Source of the DNA: Steinernema hermaphroditum | Taxonomy: Eukaryota; Nematoda; Chromadorea; Rhabditida; Steinernematidae | NCBI GenBank assembly: GCA_030435675.1 | Contig: CM059624.1 | Coordinates: 8,022,769 to 8,086,768 of the forward strand | DNA length: 64,000 nucleotides | Direction: 5' to 3' | Shown: one piece after another, positions 31,894 to 43,623 of the stretch | Layout of the letters: each line of letters begins with the position of its first letter | Numbering within the stretch: position 1 is the stretch's first letter | Notes under the pieces: generated by a model | What the model was told of the DNA's origin: nothing | Database searches by the model: none | Seen by the model: only the letters and a program-made list of their open reading frames with translations | Position numbers and translations under genes: made by a program

Positions 31894-33178
31894 ATAAAAG
31901 TTTCTACGCCACTGAGTGTATTCACAGAATCCGATCACTTTTTGAACCGCCTCCTAAGTGCATTTCAAGTATTTAGTGGTCGGTGTCATTCTGGCGACAA
32001 AGTCGCATCCGTTTGAGACCCAATTAAGGTCAATTGAACTCAAAACGGAAGCAGAGTGCGTTCGCTTTTCGGAGAACGTCCTTTCCGAGATTGTCTTGAA
32101 ATATCACAATTTCAGCACAAGTGGAATGAAGGCACGTCAAAGTCCAGTATGACTCGTTGATCAGTGTTCATGAGGAAGATCAGGGAAGGAAGCTTTCTGT
32201 GCGTTTCCGTATGAAGCGAAGGCGCCGGAAGTGATTAGAAAAGGGTGTGTCGGTCCATTCAGAGATAATCCTTCTGTTGACAAGATCAAGCGTTGACCAC
32301 AAAACGGTGGTGTTCCTGTAGACGAAAACAACTCAAAGATCACTAAACGATTGAATACAAAGTGTGGAAAAAGTTATAACCATAACGGAAAACTGGCGAC
32401 AAAATCTTCTCAAACCATCTGGTAGTGGCATGGCCACTAAAATGACAAGATGCAGTGTTCGTCCATAGCCGATAGTCCAGCCCTTGTGATTCCGCGATTG
32501 TGTTTTCCCCAATTCAGAATGGAGAAGCCAAGTTTAGCTGCAGGTGATGCCTAGTGAAAAGGAGATGCCCTTCTATGTTTTCGAGTTTGAAGATCGGCCT
32601 ACGCCTTTTCTGTAAACAAGTAGTACTAATCCCTAAATCAGTCTCTGCAAGCAAGAGAATGTGCTCAGCAGCGTGTGATTCGCAGCGGAATATACGCGGA
32701 ACGAACTTCTTGGAACAGCGAACTTTCATTCGAAAGTGCGCCGAATGTTCTCTCCGGTCAAAGATGCATCTCCTGATCTGACTGCGTCAGTTCTCCTCTG
32801 GAATTCCAATTTCGGAACGTCTTAGAAAGCGAAGAGTCATTCACAGAGACCGGCAGTTCTTTAATGGGAAGCTGTGGAGCGACATCCATAGACACTAGAG
32901 CTATCAGTCGCTTTTTCTTCGGTGTTTTGTATCAGGTATACTGTACTGGTGGATATACGTTCTTTTCGTGGCTGGCGTGGAACGTAAGCCGAACTAACCA
33001 TAATGTATGAGTAGGCAAAAGATAAAATAACTACTGTTTCCTGCCATAAAACGTGCGCTACAAATGCATTTCTGGATTAGGACAAGACGGAATAGAACAT
33101 ATCGTAGCCCGCGCTTCGTATGTACTTCGGAGTGTACTTTAAAAATGTATTTATCGAGGTGTCTGACCAATTTCCTAA
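31894..33178. other. 1.3-kb spacer, nothing recognised
   Basis: Short frames on both strands only; left border of the MITE at 33179. Confidence 0.4.
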
Positions 33179-33667
33179 AGGCCGGGCCATACTTCTGAGA
33201 CAAGAGTCACGACTCATGTCTCACGCCTTGTAAATGATGAGTCATGACTCATGTCTCAAATCCGTGAGACACAGGCGGCCATACTTCACTTTTGGCGTGC
33301 TGGGGTAAGACACAGGACCACACAGGGCGTCTGTGTCTCAAAATGTCGTGCCCCATGAGACACAGAATGCTGTGTCTCAAACCGAACCGTCTGTGTCTCA
33401 AATTACTTTTACCAATTGTCTCGGTTCGAAGTGGTGGCGAATTTCATCATTGCCTACAGTGCTACCGTATCGTGGGCATGGATGCTCCTTGTCGGCTGCG
33501 AGCGCAGTGATTTTTTGTTCAGGTCTGCGCACAGAGTGATCCGCGCAAGTCGATTTACAGTGAAAAGGCTGGTTTGATGAGCTGCAGTCGACGGTAAGCT
33601 AGGAAAACTCATCAGTCACGACTCATTTGTGTTCCTTTCAGATCTCGATCTAAGTATGGCCCGGCCT
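33179..33667. mobile_element. PIF/Harbinger-type MITE
   Basis: Perfect 16-bp terminal inverted repeats (AGGCCGGGCCATACTT at the left, its complement ending at 33667) are flanked by a 3-bp duplication TAA (33176-33178 and 33668-33670), the PIF/Harbinger preference. The 489-bp interior has no transposase. It carries several copies of GAGACACAG and its complement (33260-33405) and palindromic TGAGTCATGACTCA sequence near the left end. Confidence 0.8.
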
Positions 33668-33670
33668 TAA

Positions 33671-35055
33671 TGTTTGGCCGTATCAGGAGGTCTTGCTTCT
33701 CAGTGAATGGTGGAGACACACGTGTTGTTTACATACTCATCATTCACACTTTTTTCGTCCGTACTTTTTCGAAATAGGGCATCTGTTGACAGTTACTTGT
33801 CCTCTCCTTACTCATCCTCCCACGACAACACCGTACCCAAACAAACAACCCCAGCTTTCCTCTAGACCCTAATGGCCTGAACTCGTCCAATTTGCAGTCT
33901 CCGAACTCCACGCTCTCCGGCTAAATCCAGCCCTCTTCGGGCATGTCCCTCAATGTCAACATGCACTTGACTGCGTGTGGCGCCTCGGCCGTTCTCCGAA
34001 CGGCAAGGTCCTCCGTTCGGCGCGTCGAGTGACGTCCTTACCCACTCTGATACTCTTTGCATCCACGAATAGCCCGTGATTCCCTGCGTTCCCTAGCAAC
34101 GCAACGAATCCGATCCACGCAGCCAGAGTCCACTGGTTCCCTCTTTGTGCTTCTTTTCGTTTGAGTCATGCAGCTAATCAGAACGGAAAACAGGCTTATC
34201 GATTGTGCCAGATGACGTCATCCTCGGGGAATCCCCTTGGCCGACGTCTTCGAGGGCGACTCGTTGGCCTCTCGAGGCCCTCAGCTCCTCTTTGCCTCTG
34301 CTTCTTTTCTGAACGAACGGCGAACGCGCCGCGATTCTTCTCCGCGTAATTTAATTGGATCGCCCTATATGGCCACAGGCCGAAGTCCAGAACTATCGAT
34401 TGCGGCTCTGGGCTATTATTTTGGGTCTCATCTCGTGGTCCGCTTCGGGAGACGCGCTTCGACATCTGAGCCCTAGATGCTATAACTCTGACGTCCCCCT
34501 CTACACCTCTGGCCTCAGATATATTAATCTGACGATATTTTGAGCAAGCAGCACTTTGCCCCGCGCGCTAATTAGCCGATGTTTATTTATGGACACCGGA
34601 ATAGGCGGCGCGACAAACATGTTATTTTGGGCGAAGATATCAAGAAAATACCGCCGAGAGCTTAGAGCTTTTTTGGTTCGCTTTAACCGATGGACGAGAA
34701 AGACACTCCGGGAAATTGGCTCTGACGCAAGAGGTCATCATCCCTTTAGATCCCTTTCTAATTATCGCTTCCGACACTCGGACGTCTCTCTTCCAAAAAA
34801 GCGATTTCCTCTGAATCGCCCAGGTTGTCCTTTCTTTGCCCCCGGGCCCCTCACACGTTTCACGCCTTCCTCTGCGTGCAGCCCTCTCCTCCTTTCTCAT
34901 CGCCTCGCCGACGACAACAACACGCGCGTCGCCTCTTTATTAAATCGGCCGCTCCTCACTTACTCATTCATTGACCTCGACTCCAGAGTCAGTCCGCGGA
35001 AGCTTCTTCAAGACGGAGCGGCTAAGGGATCCCGTAGTCAGTCTCTCCACACGAC
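33671..35055. other. 1.4-kb region upstream of the SLC6 transporter
   Basis: Frames up to 194 codons (34556-35140 plus) overlap the true SLC6 start in another frame and are not supported. Probably promoter sequence. Confidence 0.45.
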
Positions 35056-37412
35056 ATGTCTTCCAAAAAGAACGCTTCGACAGTCGCCGGCGGCGGTCGA
35101 GAAATCCAGAAAGTCGCCAACGAGCTCGCCGACAAGATGAACTCCTTCGTGGTGGCTCTGGGTGGCGCAGACGAGAACGGAACTGCTGAGGAGGTCTCCA
35201 ACGAAGAAGAGAGTGAGTCCCGGGGGTCAATGAGAGTTGACTCCGAGTTTAGCCCAGAACTTCGCCTCAGACTCGACTCTGTGCGAGGAGAAGCCGAAGA
35301 AGGCTGTCCACCGCCAGCAGTGGGGCTCCCAGATGGATTTCCTCATGTCGCTCATCGCCTATGCCGTGGGACTCGGTGAGTGCCTCTGGAGGAACCCCAC
35401 AGCATGCCCGTTCCAGGCAACGTGTGGCGCTTCCCCTACTTGTGCTTCAAGAACGGTGGAGGGTCGTTCCTCTTCGCTTACTTCATCTTCTGGGTCTTTG
35501 GGAGCGTCCCCATCTTCCTGATGGAGGTCTCCACGGGACAGTTCCTCCGCCGCGGCGGCATCGAGGTCTGGCGCAAGGCCTGTCCTCTCTTCAAGGGCGT
35601 GGGGTACGGTAACGTGGTGCTGGCGCTGATGTGCTGCTCCTACTACTGCGTGATCATCACGTGGGCCCTCTACTACCTCATCGTCTCGTTCTCCTGGGAG
35701 TTCCCCTGGGAGACGTGCGGCAACTGGTGGAACAACGAGTACTGTATATCTGGCCGCGAGCATCACGTCGCCGCGAATTTGACGCGCGGTGCGGAGACCT
35801 CCGTCGAGCAGTTCTGGGAGTGAGTGTGCCGCGAGCTCCCCTAACCGAGAGAGACGCCTAGGAAACGAGTGCTCATGCAGTCCGACTCCATCGGCGACTT
35901 CGGGGGAATCCAGTGGGAGCTCCTGGGACTCATGGTCGTCGCCTGGCTCATCGTCTACTTCGCCCTCTGGAAGGGAATCACAGAGGCCGAAAAGGTGCGT
36001 TTCTCAGAAGGAGCTTCAAACGCGTTCCCTTCAGTTCATGTACTTCTGCGCTCTGTGTCCCTACGTGATCCTCTTCGTGCTCCTGGTCCGCGGCCTCACC
36101 CTGCCCGGCGCCTCTCTCGGGATCTCCTACTTCCTCACCCCGAATGTCACCAAACTGTACGACAGCGCCCTCTGGAAGGACGCGGGCACTCAGGTAGTCC
36201 TCTCGCCTTCCAGAGCACTCGTCATGGCCCGTTCCAGGTCTTCTACTCGTACGGAGTCGGCTTCGGGACCCTGATGGCCCTCGGCAGCCACAACAAGTAC
36301 CAGCACAACGCGCATCGCGACGTCATTGCGGTAAGCGCCGTCAACACGGGCACCTCGTGCCTTGCCGGCTTCGTCGTCTTCTCCATCCTCGGCCATATGG
36401 CCGCCACGGCCGAGAAGGGCGTCGACGAGATCGTGAAGCCCGGCGTCGGACTCGCTTTCCTCGCCTACCCCGAGGTGGCCACGATCCTTCCCTTCAAGCA
36501 GTTCTGGGCCGTACTCTTCTTCCTCATGCTCGTCATTCTCGGCATCGACACTCAGGTGCCTCCGACCCTTCCAGCTTCCTTCACCCACCCCTTAGGTGTG
36601 TCTTCTCGAAGGCGCCGTCGTCTCCCTCGAAGACGTATTTCCGCAGAGACTCCGAAAGTACCGGAAGGTCACCCTCGCCGTCTTCTGCCTCGTCCTCTTC
36701 ACCGTCGGCATCCCGATGCTCACCAGGGTAAGAGCGGCTTTTTTCCACCACCTGAGCGTGTTTAGGGCGGCAGCCACTGGCTCACTCTGGTCGACGCCTA
36801 CGGCGCCAGCGGATTCGCCCTCCTCTTTGTCGTCTTCTTCGAAGTGGTGGGCCTCGCCTGGGGATTCGGTATCCTTCGCTTTCGCCTTCTCATGTCATGC
36901 CCTCGCCTTTCAGGGGCCGACAGAATCAAGGCGGCCATCGTGGACATGATGGACTTCCGTCCCTGCTTCTTCTGGACCTTCGCCTGGAAGTTCTCCGCCC
37001 CGATCCTCACTTTCGTTCGTTGGCCCCTCAGTCCTCCCACCCAATTCTCTTTGAAGGTCCTCTTCATGGTCTGTGCGTTCAAGTACAGTCCCCTCAAGTA
37101 CCCCAGTGGTGAGGAGTTCCCCCTTTGGGCGCAGGTCTTCGGCTTCGTCCTCTCCGGATCCTCCATGATCACCATTCCCATCTACTTCGTCTACTACCTC
37201 TGCACGGCCAAGGGAGACACTCTCTACGAGGTGCGTTCCCCCACCCTGCTCCCCTAATCGGCGCTCTGCAGAAGATCCTCGACGGATTCTCGCCGCACAA
37301 CGACATCCAGGAGGGACTCCCCACCAGCAAGGACCTGGCCGAGATGAAACTCTCCAACATCGGCATCTACGAGGAGTGCCAGAATCTCCAAGAGAAACTG
37401 AACCTCCAGTAA
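35056..37412 (+). CDS. SLC6 family sodium-dependent neurotransmitter/amino-acid transporter (SNF type)
   Basis: Eleven exons (35056-35212, 35271-35375, 35417-35819, 35862-35994, 36035-36193, 36238-36555, 36596-36727, 36766-36868, 36914-37014, 37057-37230, 37272-37412) encode 641 residues, the normal SLC6 size. TM1 carries the family signature [20 protein letters not shown]; the large outer loop after TM3 has the two conserved Cys (WETCGNWWNNEYC) and an N-glycosylation site (NLT); TM6 to TM8 include YGVGFGTLMALGSHNKY and VNTGTSCLAGFVVFSILG. Known function: Na+/Cl--coupled uptake of a small transmitter or osmolyte at the plasma membrane. The loop and TM pattern recall GABA/betaine/taurine-type carriers, but the substrate cannot be fixed here. 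Intron 9 (37015-37056) is 42 nt with no stop, a weak donor and a GAAG acceptor; excising it restores the family sequence. Confidence 0.95.
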
Positions 37413-37901
37413 GCCCTGCGACATCGGACTCTCGCTCGTCGACTGCGTCGATAACATCGCACACACATTACTATTTATGCTTTCTTTGATAAAAGAAAGA
37501 ATTTCTGTTCTGACAGAGGAATTCAAGATGACTCAGGAGACGAAGCCGAATAGGAAATTCTTTAAAATCACGTAGTACATTCAAAGAGACGTCCGTTTCA
37601 AAGGCAGTTGCCGTTACGAGCCCGTTATTGGGGTACAACTCCATGGTCGCCGACATCGGTGTTCCTAGGTGACGGCGTCCTTAGGCCTTGGTCTCTTTTC
37701 TCCCGCGATCACCATTAAGTTATCCTTTGGCCAATATATCTTTAGCTTTCCTTATCTTTCGACCCCTCTTTATCTATCCCATCTGCTTTGATGTGCATGA
37801 TTTCATTGGCATCCTTAAACAGGAACCGTCGATGGAATGTTTGCCTTGTGTGTGGATAACTCTGCTACTTCGACTCACAAGTGTCACCTTGTAGGGGAGC
37901 G
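37413..37901. other. Spacer between SLC6 and DUF229 genes
   Basis: 489 bp without a gene. CTTGTAG ending at 37894, 7 nt before the next ATG, may be a trans-splice acceptor. Confidence 0.4.
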
Positions 37902-40900
37902 ATGAGTCGGCTGGCCCTATACGTCGTCGTCGTTTCTCTCATCGCCCTCTTCGTAATTCTCGGAACGATCGTCAATGACGACAAAGACGATGTTGCTGTC
38001 ACCTTCCGCAACCTGGGCCTTTGGAACCACACTGAAGAAGGTCGGTTCTTTGAAATTGTTGACTGGAAGACTGAAAGTGTGACACACATGTTTTAGTGAG
38101 TCATGTGTCACATCGAAATTCCTCTATTTCCAAGACCGTTTTCCCCATAAAGGCCCTATTTCAGTTTCTGTGGACAGCGAAGCCCAAGACGAACGCATTT
38201 GCGTTTTGCCCTTCCGCGACCCTTGGACTCCTGCCATAGTGAACAAACTCAAAATGGACAGAACACGCAAGATATGCCCCCGTCGTCCCACCACCACAGT
38301 TTTACGACCCGGCGGATTCCTCGTGACCCTGACGGAGTAGGTTCATAGTGGGTTGCTTCGAACACTTTTTTTCTACATGGATGTACACTTTCTTTGTGAA
38401 GTGTCTGATGAGTAGGGAGCTGAAAATGTGTGCGCAAGTAGATATAGAACTAGCCTGGACTGCGCGAAAGGTTAACTTTTGCAGTGTGGAAGTTTTGGAA
38501 AAAAATAGGTTGCTGTTGTAGAATAGGTCCACTATCGTTTCGCTCGCTCGTCTGTAATCCCCATGCCAACGTAGGCGAAGCGTGTCGAGACCCTCCAACC
38601 TCCGCTCCGATTTCGTTCGAAAGATTCGGTGGTTGAAAAGTTCGTATGATCATGGGGGTTATTGCTTCTCGGTAGAAAGGTTTGTTGATTGAGTAGAAAG
38701 TAGCATAGTACAAAAGCGGGAAAAGGTAGATAGAAGAATAGAACACAAATTGTTATTATAAAAATAATAATGAGTTACGAGTTTTACGAGTTTATTTCTC
38801 GTATCTAAGGCTTACGCCTTGCGAGACGTCATATATATGCACAAGAAACACATTATCACTCCGTAGTCGCCGGTCTTCTTCTGGCTTCGGTACATCAGAG
38901 TAGAACACGGCGATGGAACTACGGCTCCCTGGTGTTCCAAGCCTTCTGGGAGCCGGGAGCGATCATTGCGCCCACAACGACAGCCGAGAACGACCGCTCA
39001 CTCAACTCATTCGGCTCAGACAGCCTCAGAGAGAGAGAGTGGACGACCCGACCGATCGCTGGGGACACAAATGAATACATAATAATGAGGAACAAAAATT
39101 ATGGCGTTTTTTGCGCGTGACAGTATTTAGTTGACACCCTGTAATATCACAATTTTCGGCTCATAATTGGATTCTTCCTTCTTCGACTGCTTCTTTGATT
39201 TCTCCTTCCTTGACTGCTCCTTCTTCTCCTCGTCCTTCTTAGTCGCCGCTTCTCCTCAAATTCTTGCTTCTTCTGTCGCATCTGCTGGAGTCGCTTACGG
39301 CAGTTGGCGACGTCCTTGCGGTTCCGCTCCAGCTGAGCTTTGGCGTGATCCATGATGGAGAAGAGATCTGAAAAAAAAAACTGTAAGAGGCAAGAATCTT
39401 AAAATTCTAAAAAAATGTAGGCGAAGCGTGTCGATTAATTTTCATTTCATTGAATGAAATGAAATATTTCTTATATGGTTTTTTGATACTGATGCTCTTT
39501 CCCCGGACCACGAACAGCACCGTTCTTTCAGTGTTTCGTTGTGACTTGTAATGTAGAGATTGTAGTTTTCCAATAGTGATTTTCATTCTTAACAATACAG
39601 TCCATTTTGCGCAGACATTGTGAGGACAACGTTATCACAAAGGGTATCACAGGTTAGATTAAAAAGGAAACTATTGGGTTGGTAAGTTGAAAATGCACCA
39701 TTTTTAAAAATGAATCCTTATTGTTGCAAAGGCACAGATTTCAATGGGTGTATTCACCACTTAAGTACTCAGCCTCTGTACACTTTCTGGCGAGAAGTCT
39801 GGCCATTTCACTGCAGAACAGGAGAGATTCCGGGTCGAAAAGTTCCATTTTGTCCGTTTTTGACCTCATTGCAAACTTTGGCTCAATTTATTCGTTGATG
39901 TTTCCGACAGTACCGCACAAGTAGGTACCCGATAGAGCTGTGGGAGACCTACATGCATAACAAGTACCTGAGTCCCAGCTGAAGATGAGCAGCAGTTTTG
40001 TGTGCAATCAAAAATATCAAACATTCATGCTCCTGCTGGATCTGCTGAAATCCCAAAACCAGTTACTAGTTCTTGCCTTATCTTGAATAAGAGAACGAGG
40101 TTTTTCTAGATGTTAGTCGCAAACTATAGCTGAGAGATTGCTCTATCCTATAAATACGTTTCAGCCCCGTGCTTCTATAATATCGCATATAAGACAGTGC
40201 AGCATTACTTTTCAACCTGGTTCTGACCGCAGCACAATAGTTGACTTCTCTTCCTTATCCATACCCTCAAGTAGTTCTGGGGATCATATGGCTAGAACCC
40301 CCTTGAACTCAAGAGTCACGAAAAATAAAGGAAAAGATTTTTACTTAGAAATACAAATAAAAGCAGGGGTCAATGAGTTGCGATGGCGGATCAAGGGCTC
40401 GGAGAGTCGTGAGAAATCGGAGTTCCCGATTTCCACTTGTAGCCAAAGGCATCGGAGCATCAGCCACTATGGCATTGAAGCACCCTAGCTGGCCGTCCAT
40501 GTTGTCTGTACACCCCCAGCTGGAGTTTGTTAAATCAACAAAAAGTTTAACTACTTTCGGGTCAAGTGCTTTATGGGCAAATTTTTTATCTTCTTGGAAT
40601 TTGTTCTCACTGTGACATTGCAAGAAGAGATCAGCGTGTGCGCTTGGAAGCTAAGCTCCTGCTGTATGCGCAGCTAAGACAGCATACCGCCTTTCAAATA
40701 AATAGTCCCTCGGAGAGGTTGTCGAAGGTTCGGTGTTTCGGATGCCCAGGTGGTGCTTCGCGGACCATGAATATAAAAGGATTCAAAGAAAGCGGAGGGC
40801 ATGCAGGTGGGGCATCGGAGCGTACCGACTGGAAAGTCAACCAATCGCCCATACGAACGCACTATTCCATCTGATCCAAGGATCACACAGTGCGAAAATA

Positions 40901-43061
40901 GACGCGAATCAAAAATGGTGCATTTTCAACTTACCAACCCAATATCTTAGAATCAGATAGATTGTGGGAGGTCCACAAATCCTGTTGCACACCACATTGT
41001 ACATCTTCGGCTTTTTTGTTGGGTGATCCCTTGCAGCGCAGACGAACAAGCATCAAGATACATCTTTATACCTGTTCGTTTTTTTTGGGTGTGACGGCAT
41101 GGTCGACTCACCGGGTACTTCGGAAGGCTCCCTAGCGAGGTTCCTTCGTTCAGCTCACGATCCTTCAGGTCTGCCTCGTGCCATTATCGACTGGTGCATC
41201 CTCTGGCGAATCGACGGATAGAGGCAGAGGAGTGGGTGCCTCTGCACCAATCGGCCGAAATCAAAAATGATTTCGTCGAAACGAAATGCTCAGATCCTTC
41301 TGGAAAGGTCGTCTACCGTAATCTCCACTATCAGGTACCATCACTTTCCATGCCTACATCCACAATCATCCAGGTGGTCAAAGAGAAAGGCTTCGTTAAG
41401 GAGGCGAACAACACCTTCAGCATCTTCCTGCTCGTCCTCGACTCTATCTCGTCCCACGCCGGGGCGCGCGCCCTCCTCGAGACCCAACAGGTCTTCCGCT
41501 ACAACTACGAGGCCGTAACCTTTCGCTTCCACAACAAAGTCGGCCTCAACAGCCGACCGAACGCCCACGCCATGTTCGCTGGCAGGTCCCTCGTTATCCC
41601 GCTTTTCTGATGCCTGCTCAGGGAATCGACTGGCGGCCCTCGAGGCGAACGCGTTTCGGGCGAAGGCGCCTTCCGAGTTCCCGAACAGCTGCGCGGAGAG
41701 ACTCCGTAGGAACGAAACGATCCACTTCGACGCCATCGACGCCAACTACGCGCTGCTCATGGCTGAGGACTGGGTCTACGCCTTCGACTATCCGGACTGC
41801 AACCCCTTTGAGAAGGTTCCGACGAAACACTACAGTGAGTAAGTCAAAAAGGGGGAAAAACAGAGCTTTCTATGGGATAAGGGAGCTTTCAACTCAAAAG
41901 GTGACACATTCATGCGCATTTTACTTCAGACCGATATTCTACCGCCCGAACAGCACAAAATACTCCAAAAGGGACCAAGAGCTCTTGAAGACAGCACTCT
42001 TCAACGGCGGCTGTGAACGCGCGTATCACAAACTTCTGGAGTACACGACTCAGTTCCTGGACACCTACAACGGAACTGCGAAGTTCGCCTACATGTGGCA
42101 CACGATGCTGGCCCATGACAACCCCAACCCGATCTTCAAGGCCGACGCGGTAAGACCTCCTCGTGGTGGCGAGTGACACGTTGGCGCAGGATATCGCGGA
42201 CTTCCTCCGGGCGAACCAAGGCAACCTGGAGAACAGCTTCGTCTTCGTCATGGGAGACCACGGCAATCGCTTCGGATCGATTCGACAGACCGAAGACGGC
42301 GAATACGAGGACAACAATCCGATGCTGATGGTGGCGCTTCCGAGATCCCTCAGAGGCCACGAGCAGCTCGTGGCGAATCTGAATGCGAACGCGAGGAAGC
42401 ACACGAGTCAGTTTGACATGTACGCGACGCTTTTCGACATCATGCACGTCGCCAAGAAGAACAGCTTTACGACGTTCGACTATCTCGACTTCCGGTCAGT
42501 TGAGCGACTCACACATCTCCCGTGGAGACCTCTTCTCCATAAACACAAAAATTTTGCAGTAAAGTGATCGGCGATCGTCGAGGACGACGCGCGGCCTCGC
42601 TTCTCCGACCCATCGGAAGAGACCGCAACTGCATCGAGATGGAGATCCCCGACGAGTTCTGCCTGTGCCACACCGCGTGGACGAGATTGGCCGCCGACGA
42701 TCGACTCGCCCACGAAGCGGGAGTCGGCTTGGTGGCACACATAAACGCCTTCTTAGACAACTTCCCCGAAAGCGCAGGGAAGTGCCAAAAGCTGAAGCTG
42801 TCGAAGGTGAGCAGGGCACAAAAGAAAGTGACCAAGGCCGGCGCCACCGTACTGCGATTGACAGTAAAGGCGCTTCCCAGCGAAGGCGTCTACGAAGCGC
42901 TTCTCCGCCTCCACTCAAACTCCTCACTCGAGGTGACCTCGCGGGTGAAGAGGGTGAACGCCTACGATAACCAGGGCAACTGCGCCATGCACGAACTCTC
43001 GAGACCTCTCTGCTTCTGCAAGGTGCAAGAAGGAGGAAAGTCGCCTGTAGGCAAGAGATGA
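37902..43061 (+). CDS. DUF229 family protein (sulfatase/alkaline-phosphatase-like fold), type II membrane protein
   Basis: Eight exons (37902-38040, 38165-38336, 41169-41334, 41374-41581, 41622-41838, 41930-42149, 42190-42494, 42560-43061) close in phase to 642 residues. An N-terminal signal anchor (LALYVVVVSLIALFVILGTI) is followed by a lumenal domain. Family marks: CHYRLVHPL and EEWVPLHQSAEIKNDFVETK before the core; FLLVLDSISSHAG; HNKVGLNSRPNAHAMFAG; LLMAEDWVYAFDYPDC; SFVFVMGDHGNRFGSIR, whose DHG is the metal-binding motif of this fold; C-terminal CLCHTAWT and CKVQE. Known for the family: numerous in nematodes, mostly uncharacterised; hydrolase activity is inferred. Intron 2 is 2.8 kb and holds at least two mobile elements. 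Intron 4 (41582-41621) must be GC-AG to keep the frame. All other introns are short. Confidence 0.9.
38571..38588. repeat. 18-bp direct repeat, first unit
   Basis: GTAGGCGAAGCGTGTCGA occurs here and again at 39417-39434, bracketing retroelement copy 2 inside the DUF229 intron. Confidence 0.6.
38775..39078 (-). mobile_element. Retro-inserted element copy 2, internally deleted
   Basis: Bounded by an 11-bp duplication ATAATAATGAG (38764-38774 and 39079-39089). It matches copy 1 at both ends: the 5' leader, the interleaved stems (38914-38955) and the 3' part with AAGGCGTAAGCCTT, AATAAA and tandem ACTCGTAA. About 200 bp of the ORF is missing; only a 27-codon frame starting at 38894 and ending TSRKA remains. 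Different duplications at the two sites show two independent insertions. Confidence 0.65.
38914..38955. ncRNA. Interleaved two-stem structure, second copy
   Basis: TGGAAC, TA, CGGCTCCC, TGGT, GTTCCA, eight bases, GGGAGCCG. Against copy 1, one pair in each stem is changed on both strands (G-C to A-T, and T-A to C-G). Confidence 0.5.
39127..39367 (-). pseudogene. Lys/Arg/Glu-rich exon-like fragment antisense in the DUF229 intron
   Basis: After a TTTTTTCAG acceptor a frame reads MDHAKAQLERNRKDVANCRK and continues with charged, helix-forming sequence. Near 39240 the acidic/basic pattern moves to another frame (KKDEEKKEQSRKEKSKKQSK, then NYEPKIVILQGVN and stop at 39127-39129), suggesting a frameshift or an unseen intron. 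No upstream exon was found, so this may be a gene fragment or the tail of a nested gene. Confidence 0.3.
39417..39434. repeat. 18-bp direct repeat, second unit
   Basis: Identical to 38571-38588. Confidence 0.6.
39674..40942. mobile_element. Mariner-size terminal-inverted-repeat element, no intact transposase
   Basis: Inverted repeats of about 31 bp (TTGGGTTGGTAAGTTGAAAA at the left, complement at the right end) are flanked by TA on both sides (39672-39673, 40943-40944), giving 1269 bp, the usual size of a mariner. I looked on both strands for transposase signatures (WVPHxL, HDNAPPH-like) and saw none, so it is decayed or non-autonomous. It lies in the large intron of the DUF229 gene. Confidence 0.8.
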
Positions 43062-43623
43062 CTCTTTTGCCCTGGAAAGGAGGCAAAAGGACTAGGGAAA
43101 GACCGACGGACCGCTGAGTAGGCAGTTGGAGTAACGTGTACATATTGTCCTGTCAATGAATGGCGAAAAATCCACGAAAAAACGAACGTTCCCTATAGTG
43201 ATACCGTATGGTCCCCATTCATGCAGTGCGGCAGGACCCGCTCGAGTCTCGTCCTCCAGGACCTTCGCGGACACTTCCGGTGGCTCTTCGACCGAAAAAC
43301 TCAATTCGGCCACCGCAATTACCCCCTGCAAACGCACTTTCGTCCCCGCCGTCCTCCTCTTCATCTCCATTTAGCCGTTTTGGACAAATCCCTTCCGACA
43401 TCCCGATTATCCCGCCCCTCAAATTAGGCTAATCTGAGAGACATTCGCTCGAAATAAATAATTTATATTTACAACAGGACATCTCTTCGCTACAGTACCC
43501 ACGCAGACGCTTCTTTCGTGCCGAACTGTGGGCGAGACATCTAGGAAACTACAGTATCACGAGAGGGAACCCGATCGCGTGGAGAAGGGAAGTGAAGGAG
43601 GCCAAGAGTACGGTAGGCGCCCC
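43062..43623. other. 3' flanks of two convergent genes
   Basis: 562 bp between the DUF229 stop and the stop of the secreted peptide gene. AATAAATAATTTATATT near 43453 can serve either strand. Confidence 0.45.
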
